This document shows positions 56,786-64,000 of a stretch of 64,000 nt of DNA, piece after piece. This DNA comes from Fasciolopsis buskii (taxonomy: Eukaryota > Platyhelminthes > Trematoda > Plagiorchiida > Fasciolidae). The DNA lies in assembly GCA_008360955.1 (NCBI GenBank), contig LUCM01004760.1:144560-208559 (forward strand), given 5' to 3'. Made by a program: the position numbers and the translations under genes. The notes below the pieces were generated by a model. The model searched no databases, was not told where the DNA came from, and was given only the letters and a program-made list of their open reading frames with translations. Position 1 is the first letter of the stretch; every line of letters begins with the position of its first letter.

Positions 56786-58499
56786 CTTGCCCACATCCGG
56801 GCATCCCTGGGTTCACGCAAGTGGACAGTAATTTTTATCTTTGTGTTTCTTAACTGTGATAGACACTGGAATTCAGTGATGCACCCTTCCTGACTTGTGA
56901 TTGCAATATCGAGCGTGACAGTTCCTGACTCGATCCGTAATTTGTATCATCTTACAGGCACGTGCAATGTATTCCAGCCCACCGATTCACTGAAGCCTGG
57001 TTCCGCTCCATCAATGAAGCCCCCACAGAGGCCTGGTCTATGCGTTACGGGTAAACTTATCAAAACGAAGACCTTGTTCCCCTCGTTAGATACAATTTTC
57101 GAAGGGTTTTGGAGCAGCAGATTTTCGCCCTCGTCAATACATCAGCCCATATAAGCTGAAGCAACGTTGGCCCCCCTGGTAGGATTAATATCAAGAGGTG
57201 AACGGTCCGAGTGCTTAGTTTGACCCGAGATTCAGCATTACTGATCCTCTCTAAAATGAAGATGGTGAGTTCGTTGCCCTGGCATTAGTTTAACCTGTAA
57301 TGGTAATGAGGTTATTAGTTCTGTCCAGCCGTTCTAGACACATTCTGGTTTTGTCAGCGACGTTTGGGCAATGAAGGATACGTAGACCCTACTAGACTAC
57401 AGTCCAGGTAGTGTCTGGACATTTTTCCGAATGACCGGCTATTCATTGTTTGGGATGAGCAAAGTACGCCCTCGGGAGCGGTTCATCGACCAGACTCGAG
57501 GTTGTAGCTAACCTTACTGGTTCCCAGTGGTTGGGAATTAACCCTCTCACCTGGTGGGTTCACCAACGTCCTGGATTTTGTCCTCCGAAAAACTTGTGGC
57601 TCAATTTGGTCTTCAGTTTGTTCACTGTTCTGATGCTGCTGGAAAAATAAGGATGTAGAAGGCTGTGGCTGGAAGATCACACTTTTGTCTGTTTGCCACC
57701 TGGAGGTCGCATCCCTTAGGGAGCTGTCCACGATGGCGTAAGATCTTGGCTGCTCTGCCTTTGGTGTTTTTGGCACTTCTGCTAGCCTGGTGGCTCGGTT
57801 CATAGTTCTGCATTCTCATCCACCCATACACAGGCTTTCCTTGGAAAAATAAAGGTCAGCCTCCTTGCACGGACAATATAGCCATTCAACCCAGCTGTTC
57901 TTGGAGTGCACCGAGTAGAATTCTGCCTCAATCCCTGGGCGACTCAGATGTCTTCGGCTTCTGCAGACTTCGAACCCAACGCCTTTCGCTACACATTTAC
58001 CGCGGATTGCATAAAGAAAAGAGTGCGATGCTCGTGGCTTTATCTACAAATACTAAAAACGGAAAAAAACGTTTGGCGAACGCGAGCACTCCACTAATAA
58101 ACATTAAAATGGGTTGCATGAGACCTTGTGCAGAAGTGTTTCGTGTTGTCTAATAAAGGATTACGTTACGGTCATTCAAGAAAACAACCCATGAAAGTAC
58201 GCCCTAGACCATTTAACGACACGTTGTATATGGTGAAATAACTGTTGTTGCTTCACCTTATAGATAAAAAAACCATTTTGCGCAAAGACCCTTAAAGTTC
58301 AAACAGAGTGGTAACTTACACCAAGGCCGTAATTGGGGTGAGGAGAGTTAATATGTTCATGTTCCCGGGCCGCGTCGCTTTTGGCTTTGTCGACCCATTT
58401 TGAAAAGGCACAAAGTAATCGTTCTCTCCGCAAGATTTTGAATTGAGTCTTTCTTCTTCTACCAGTCTGTAGAGCCGATTTCCCTAATGCAAATTTCGT
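56786..58499. other. Unassigned, upstream of the FBPase gene
   Basis: Frames at 56,897-57,154 (plus, 85 codons) and 57,483-57,803 (minus, 106 codons, Gln/Ser/Arg-rich) have no recognised motif. Distal promoter elements of the FBPase gene could lie here but none can be named. Confidence 0.4.
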
Positions 58500-58760
58500 A
58501 TTACGTTTGCCTACCCTTAACCTTTGTGATCACTTGTGCGTCACTATTACCCGGCTCCGTACGACTGCAATACTGGCAACCCCGACACTTGGCCGGTGCA
58601 AGGAAAAGACAGTCGGAAGAGGTAGCAAGCTGAGTACATTTTGAACAGGAGCTTGCAAGCGGGGCGCGCGTGAGGAACGCACAAATGGCGGCGGCGTTCG
58701 GCGGTCAAAGTTCGGCCAAACAAGGTATCCAGAGGAGCAAATCCATGTTTCACTAGAACG
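58500..58760 (+). repeat. Repeat Z, copy 3, in the FBPase 5' flank
   Basis: It matches 32,030-32,300 (blocks listed there) and ends about 180 bp before the FBPase ATG, so it lies in the promoter or 5' leader region of that gene. Confidence 0.6.
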
Positions 58761-58939
58761 CCTTTACAGCAGAAACAGCTTCATTTGAACTCCGCTGATA
58801 ACATGAAGGAGGGAGCACTGAATTCATTTCTCTCTTGGGTCAGCGGAACCGACCTTGAGCCACAAGTGTCTGCGGGTATTTGATTCGCCGTGTTATTCGT
58901 TGTTTCGCTGCGTTCGCACAGCTTCGATAAATCGCGAAA
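58761..58939 (+). promoter_or_regulatory. Presumed 5' leader of the FBPase gene
   Basis: This is the 179 bp just upstream of the start codon. An in-frame TAA at 58,928-58,930 fixes the ATG at 58,940 as the first possible start. TTCATTTCTCTCTTGGGTCAG (58,823-58,843) resembles a 3' splice acceptor and could receive a leader exon or a spliced leader, as occurs in flatworms. I see no clear TATA box. Confidence 0.4.
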
Positions 58940-59103
58940 ATGACAACTTTGGACACAGACTACATGACACTCACTCGTTTTATCATCCAGGAGCAAAGCA
59001 AGTTTCCTCATGCTACTGGGGAACTAACCCAACTGATGAACGGGATTCAGACAGCAGCCAAGGCTGTCTCAAATGCTGTCCGTCGAGCCGGCTTCACTCA
59101 ATT
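58940..59103 (+). CDS. FBP: Fructose-1,6-bisphosphatase, exon 1
   Basis: FBPase hydrolyses fructose 1,6-bisphosphate to fructose 6-phosphate in the cytosol, the committed step of gluconeogenesis. Exon 1 encodes 54 codons plus two bases: DTDYMTLTRFIIQEQ, then ATGELTQLMNGIQTAAKAVS and VRRAGFTQ, which lines up with the N-terminus of animal FBPases without gaps in the core. TGELT (residues 26-30) is the AMP-binding allosteric loop, so AMP inhibition is probably kept. The start is fixed by an in-frame TAA 12 bases upstream. The exon ends CAATT/GTAAGG (phase 2), and joining to exon 2 restores the expected QLYGLAG. No frameshift or stop was seen. The other open frames over this exon are shadows. Confidence 0.94.
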
Positions 59104-60279
59104 GTAAGGCTAAGAGAAATGTGATAAGCGTACTGGTTGTTGGCGTCATAAAGTTTGTCTTTGGGTGTTTATCAGGCGGCCAATAAGTACTTATATCATG
59201 TTATGCACTGGAGAGTGATGTTCTACTTCTTTTGTATGCTATAAATTAGGTACCCAGTGCCCCAAAAAGGAGACTGCAGTAGCATTAACTCCTCTTTATC
59301 ATAACAACCGTGAGGTGCTTGTATTTGCCTGCCGAAGGTAAAATCATTAAATTCGTTATTGGATTATAGCAGCTTTGCGTCTGGAAGTTTGACATTTGAT
59401 GCTTTAAGCTATTTGCTACCTCCATGGCCTTTTAGGCTTAATGATCACCCCAGGATAAATTGAAAACTTGATGCCGTCCAAACTGATAGGACAATCAGAT
59501 TCCGTATTGTGCTATTCACGCGGATTGTCGTCTGGCTTCTACTTCTTTGCAGATAAGACCTTTTTTAAACAAAAGACCCACACTATTTAATATCATATTA
59601 TACGGCTCTTTACTTAGTACTACTCAGGTGTGACAGTATCGGGTGTAAAGTTTATTTCAGTTCAACCCGTACAATACGGCAGTGACAAAATAAACCTCCA
59701 GAATGATTGCATTTATACCTGGGCGACCGCTGCTGTCGTTTAGAATGTCGTCCGGAGGTCTGGTAAAGTTACAGTGCAAGTTTACTTGCATTGCCTCTAG
59801 GTAAAGCTCTCTAGATCCCCAAGGCAAGAGGCAACCAGAACTTGCGCGTCCTTCAGTTTATGTTGACAACATCTGCAATAACTGTTGCATGCTAATATAC
59901 TCCGATAAATTTCCGAAATAAGTACTCTATCTCCGAGCGGATTGTATCATAAAGTCTGACACAGCTGAGAACTTTCGACTCACTCCGGTACGTCTAACGT
60001 TGTTTTTGTAGTTGAAATGTGCTTTTCTACAGATGTTTGAAAAATGCACTTAGTGGGCACGTTGGTGTACACCGGAAAGCGATGTAATGTCTTGTTTTAT
60101 TATGTAAGACTAGTCCTCGCGACTTTTAGTCCCTGAATAGCATGCGAAGTCCATTTGTAAATCTTCATACGCATCGCGTTTATTTTATTATTGTCACCCT
60201 CATATGCACTAAATGCCTTGGTTTATCCACCACGGATTTGCAATTCTCTTTTTATCGGAGCTGCATATTTATGTTTCAG
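59104..60279 (+). other. FBP: FBPase intron 1 (1,176 bp)
   Basis: The donor is GTAAGG and the acceptor TTTATGTTTCAG, phase 2. It contains no repeat I recognise and no open coding signal. Confidence 0.9.
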
Positions 60280-60442
60280 GTATGGTTTGGCTGGGTCGTC
60301 TAACGTTCAAGGTGAGGAGGTGAAGAAGCTGGATGTTTTGGCCAATGAATTGTTCATCAATATGTTGTCGTCATCTTATTCAACATGCCTCTTGGTTTCC
60401 GAAGAGAACGAACACGCCATTATTGTCGATCAAGAGAAGCAG
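60280..60442 (+). CDS. FBP: Fructose-1,6-bisphosphatase, exon 2
   Basis: This 163-nt exon encodes [36 protein letters not shown] and [18 protein letters not shown]. It matches the animal FBPase segment containing the catalytic loop and the metal site: VSEE supplies the two Glu residues (97 and 98 in mammalian numbering) and KKLD the Asp at 74. The position of mammalian Asp68 is Glu here (GEE), a conservative change. The exon ends AAGCAG/GTGAAA in phase 0. The expected next segment (CFDPLDGSSNID-type) was searched for by eye to the right edge and not found, so exon 3 lies beyond the window. The 166-codon frame 60,191-60,691 is this exon read through into introns. Confidence 0.95.
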
Positions 60443-62289
60443 GTGAAAAATGTAACAGGGCTGTTTGCATTTCGGAAATCTTACTGTCAAAGCACATGGA
60501 AGAAAATACGGAATTTTGTATTAACATTCATTTGTTATACGTTTTCTGATCCTCGATGCTATAAGTTTATTAGCCTTCCGTGTCTGCAAACCGTGGTATC
60601 ATTTTCGTGGGCCATCTTTGCTTATTTCAAGATTCTGGTCCTTACTCTCGCATGTGTAATCCAAATAGCATGGTTTACCTGGGCATCATGATCAAAAATA
60701 GCCCCCGATGATCCCCGGAAAACGATGAATTGGCAATTATATTGCAATAGTTGTTCAGGTGGTTTCATTTGTTGTCAATCTTGCGTTTGTCATTTCACGT
60801 TGTTTCCGTGATGCGTTGAAGTGCAAGATGGCTCCGTAATCAAGGTCGTGAAAGCCCTAAAGGACAAGCGATGTACATTCCGAGCCATGTTTGCGCTTGC
60901 GATGTGCCGGTTTGCTAGATATCGACAAAACGAAATCGCATTCGTATTTGATTCTGGAAGTCAGGCGTTGGGGAGAATTATTAACAGGGGATAGAAGTTT
61001 TTGGTAGGAAATAAAGTGAGCGAACTTGGATTTTTCCGCTAATTTTCATGTTCTCGCTTTCGAGATCATGGACGTCGTATCTTATTGAGGATGTAATTGG
61101 CGAACAACGTTATTCTGCTATTAAGCGGTCCCATCAGAGTGTAATAAAACTCACATCTCATGAGTCATTTTCACCGTAAAGGAAACCTTTTGATGGGTTT
61201 ATTCTTTCGAAAATGCGTTAGTTAAGTATCACGTTGCCTAATCAATGAACGTGTGGTCGAGATGTTTAGTGTGGTGCTTTTGGTCTAACGGAAAAACAGT
61301 GGGTATATCAAATACTATTGTTTTTGTCAATCTGGTGCTCATCTTAATAATACTGGTTTTCGTACCCCAGACGATGCCTCGGTTTATATTGTTCTTTTAC
61401 AATTCTGTTTGCAGCTCTTATATTGTAAAAAGGAGAACAATGCAAAAGGTTGGGAAGCAGACGGTTGTTTAGAGTTCATCACACTTGTCAACTCTTCCAG
61501 ACTGCTGCAAGTCATCAAGTGTCAGTAGTAATCCATGATTTTTAAAGGTTTTCGCATGTCGTAATCGCACTGTCGAGAGAGGCTTTCTCTTTACCTAAAG
61601 TCAGTTGATATAACTAGCATCTGGTGTTTATATCCTGAAGCTAGTTTACTTTTATAACGGTATGCTTTACGCTCGGATACAAGTGAAGTTGAACTGGCAT
61701 GTGCATTGAGTAAAATATGCAGCCAACTTAAGAGGAGAACCGCCGTATTTCTTCTAAGCTAGGTAACTACGGTAGCCTATCAAAATCCGACGAAAATCGG
61801 ATTCCTGTCTATCCCCAGTTTAAGCATTTATCTGGTTTGCAATCTAAAAAGCCCACTAGTTTTTAAGACTTTCAGAAATAGTCATCCGTTATCGATGTGT
61901 CAGTCTTACACCCTTCGGAAAATACCCTTTCAAGTGAACTTGTACTGCGTTCATTATTGTTTTTCCTTCTTGTTTATCCCCTTTCTGCAGTTGCTTTTAA
62001 ATATTGCTTCGGCATCATGTAATACATATGTATATATACATATATCATGAATGAGCGCGTTAATTTGTCTGAACTGTACCTGAGATTATTTCTCTGAATC
62101 CGGTGATATATATCAGTAACCTATGATAAGCAGCTGGTTGAATGTAGACTGTAGAAGCGCCGTGCGTTGTACGACGGTAAGCTAGTCACAGGCACAAAAT
62201 AGATGCTCTTAGAGATGCTTTTCAACTTGACCATCATTGTGCTATTATAGGTCTGTTGAAACTTTACAGCGACTCACGTCCATATCTCA
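60443..62289 (+). other. FBP: FBPase intron 2, left part
   Basis: It begins at GTGAAA. There is no exon-like sequence and no recognised repeat in 1.8 kb, apart from a short ATATGTATATATACATATAT tract near 62,027-62,046. The intron must exceed 3.5 kb, because exon 3 is not reached. Confidence 0.75.
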
Positions 62290-64000
62290 TCGGCATCTTT
62301 TATTCAACCTGTCTCTTCCGTCTCCAACCCAATCTATTTGCCCCTTCTGCCTACCCATACTATCTCCATTGATAACACGCCCGATACTCGCAACGGTTTA
62401 TTGTCAAGTAGTGTAGTAGGTGGTTTTCAGTCTGTTAGCTCACGTTATCTCAAGCCTCGTCAGCCTCTGAATCTCGGTTCCTTCAATGTGCGCACTTTAA
62501 TGCAGGCTGGCCAACATACGTGTTTGGCCCTGACAGTAGACTCACTTTCGATTGATGTCTGCTGTGTGAGTGAAACACGAATTCAGGATTCGAGTAGAGT
62601 AATTCAATTGACTGCGCCAAACGTCTCGTCAAGATATTTTCTTCGCACTTCAGGAGACGAAGCAGCTCAAGCTGTGGGTTAACGTGGTGTAGGAATAGTC
62701 TTGAATGAGAAGGCTGAAGCAGCCCTTCTAGACTGCATCCCGGTCAACAGTCGCTTGTGTGCCATGAGACTGCAGGGCTCAGTTGGCGTCCGAAAGGATA
62801 GTAGTGTTAAGCGTAGTTTATTTGTTATCTCGGCATACGCTCCAACAGACTGCAGCACTGACATGGAGAAAGATGAGTTTTACGATAACCTCGTCACTCT
62901 TGTTCGGAAGAGCAAACGCTCTGACATTGTATTGGTAGCAGGTAATTTTAATGCACGAGTTGGAAAACTGAGTGCATCGGAGTCCTGTTTAGGTGGGCGA
63001 TGCGTCCTGCCTGCACAGCGAACAGACAACGGGGAAAGACTTCTCCAATTCTGTGCAGATAATCATTTATTCCTATCTAGTACGAATTTCCGAAACAGTT
63101 CGCGTCGCACAGTGACATGGCGCTGTAACTCGACAGGTACACTGAGTCAGATTGACCATATCGCAGTTAGCTACCGTTGGCGCGGTTCTGTCCAGAACTG
63201 TAGGTCATACTGGACCACGTACGTCGAATCGGACCATACGTTAGTTTTAATGCGACTTTTGCTGCAGCTGTGTGGCCATCGACGCAGGCGACAAATCCGA
63301 TTGGCTGTCGAACGTTTGTCTGATTCGGCTGTTCGCAACAGCTACGAACAGAAACTGTCAGAGGAACTAAGGACTGCGACCAGTAGCAATGTAGACGATC
63401 AGTGGGATCAAATTAAGCAGGCGATGCATTTGGAAGCAGATTTCGCCTGCGGTCCCAGATCTAGTGTTCATCAAAATCACTGGATCTTGCAAGGGTCGCT
63501 AAGTCCAATGGAGAAAAAACGCGAGCTACCTAACTTCAAGGAAATGAATAAGATGCGTTGGCATTTGCAGCGTCAGTTGACCATGAACCTTAGGAATGAC
63601 CGCGGAAGCTGGTGGGTTAAGGTAGCCGAAGAGATGGAAGTGGCGTCCGCTTCGGGTAGCAGTCAAAGACTGTTTAAGTTTATACGCGACAGCGGTGGGC
63701 GGCGAACTTCGGTTAGTGGAGTCGTGTGCGATAAGAATGTAGAGCTCATCCATGGTAGACAGGAAAGACTGGACCGTTGGGCAGAACATTTCAAGCATCA
63801 GTTTAACTGGCCATACGCTATCGTATCTAGTCCGACGTCTGGAGATGTGAATCCTTGGGAGGTGTCACTTGATCCTCCAACGGAATTGGAAGTGGAGTCG
63901 AATATTCGGCTTCTGAAGAGGGGAAGATCCGCCGGTCCCGACGACCTTCCCCCAATTCTCTTCAAATTGGGTGGAGAAGTGCTCATGAAATCACTTACCT
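62290..64000 (+). mobile_element. RTE-type LINE (SR2-like), cut by window end
   Basis: The element lies in sense orientation within FBPase intron 2 and continues past the window. It shares its leader and endonuclease with the deleted copy at 11.64 kb. The 5' end is not sharply defined. It is much better preserved than any other LINE here: over the 1.66 kb of coding sequence only one in-frame stop is visible. The match is to RTE elements of trematodes recalled in general terms, not by a search. Confidence 0.92.
62338..64000 (+). pseudogene. RTE pol: AP endonuclease and start of RT
   Basis: The frame starting 62,338 runs to a TAA at 62,680-62,682 and resumes at once in the same frame, open to the window edge (439 more codons). 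Landmarks: LGSFNVRTLMQAG near 62,479, CCVSETRIQDSS near 62,551 (Glu of the metal site), FVISAYAPTDC near 62,821, VAGNFNARVG near 62,935, QIDHIAVSYRWRG near 63,151, ESDHTLV near 63,226 (Asp-His pair kept), and the RT lead-in AGPDDLPPILFKLGG near 63,935. Two lesions stand out: the in-frame stop, and Asn in place of the catalytic Asp of the GDFN box. A short region near 63,480-63,540 also looks compressed relative to the family. Endonuclease activity is therefore unlikely. Confidence 0.9.

Noticed and set aside
60470..60600. Candidate FBPase exon 3 around [12 protein letters not shown]
   Set aside because: It only faintly resembles the DPLDGSS segment and has no proper acceptor or in-phase continuation.
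60191..60691. 166-codon plus-strand frame taken as a single protein
   Set aside because: Only 60,280-60,442 matches FBPase, and clear splice sites bound that part. The rest is intron read-through.
60690..60740. GATGATCCCCGGAAAACGATGA in FBPase intron 2 as a hammerhead
   Set aside because: The core order is wrong and no stem I pairing was found.
1..64000. CRISPR arrays, rRNA genes, bacterial operons or integrons
   Set aside because: None seen. The repeats are dispersed retroelement pieces and the only firm gene has spliceosomal introns.

Overview
This window looks like nuclear DNA of a parasitic flatworm, most likely a trematode. That is an inference from four things seen in it: two exons of an animal-type fructose-1,6-bisphosphatase (FBPase) gene with GT-AG introns, an RTE retrotransposon resembling the SR2-type elements of schistosomes, CR1-like LINEs and a BEL/Pao element, and SINE-like copies that combine a pol III-type promoter with a hammerhead ribozyme. 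There is no bacterial gene organisation. Most open frames in the window are chance frames or antisense frames of decayed repeats.

Layout. 1-4.1 kb: AT-rich repeats, including a near-perfect 0.64-kb-arm palindrome (564-1933) ending at a single N, and a diverged relative of its arm. 4.7-7.4 kb: a minus-strand CR1-like LINE. 9-11.5 kb: BEL/Pao pol debris. 11.6-13.0 kb: an internally deleted RTE copy. 13.3-13.6 kb: an inverted pair of hammerhead SINEs. 13.9-24.4 kb: a dense cluster of one CR1-like family ('X'), including a nearly full-length minus-strand copy (17.0-21.7 kb), with copies of a young repeat ('K') at 15.1-16.1 and 24.7-25.6 kb. 25.6-34.3 kb: mostly unassigned, with scattered repeat fragments. 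34.3-36 kb: a LINE fragment, a second hammerhead SINE pair and repeat 'W'. 38-44 kb: two plus-strand X-like LINEs. 44-51.8 kb: largely unassigned. 52-55 kb: two LINEs tail to tail. 55.7-56.6 kb: the third full-quality K copy. 58.9-64 kb: the 5' part of the FBPase gene. The ATG is at 58,940, intron 1 is 59,104-60,279, exon 2 is 60,280-60,442, and intron 2 runs off the window and carries a sense-oriented RTE element.

How it fits together. Only the FBPase gene can be called host coding sequence with confidence. It is a gluconeogenic enzyme, and its first two exons keep the AMP-site loop and several metal-site residues. Everything else recognisable is retroelement. The most interesting item is the SINE family at 13.3 and 35.3 kb. 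Each scorable copy carries a B box and, about 20 nt downstream, a type I hammerhead motif (stem I, CTGATGA, stem II, GAAA, a minimal palindromic stem III). Copies occur as head-to-head inverted pairs at both sites. Families named by letter here (X, K, W, Z, T, R) are labels of convenience defined by matches within this window. All comparisons were done by eye, so element ends are approximate.
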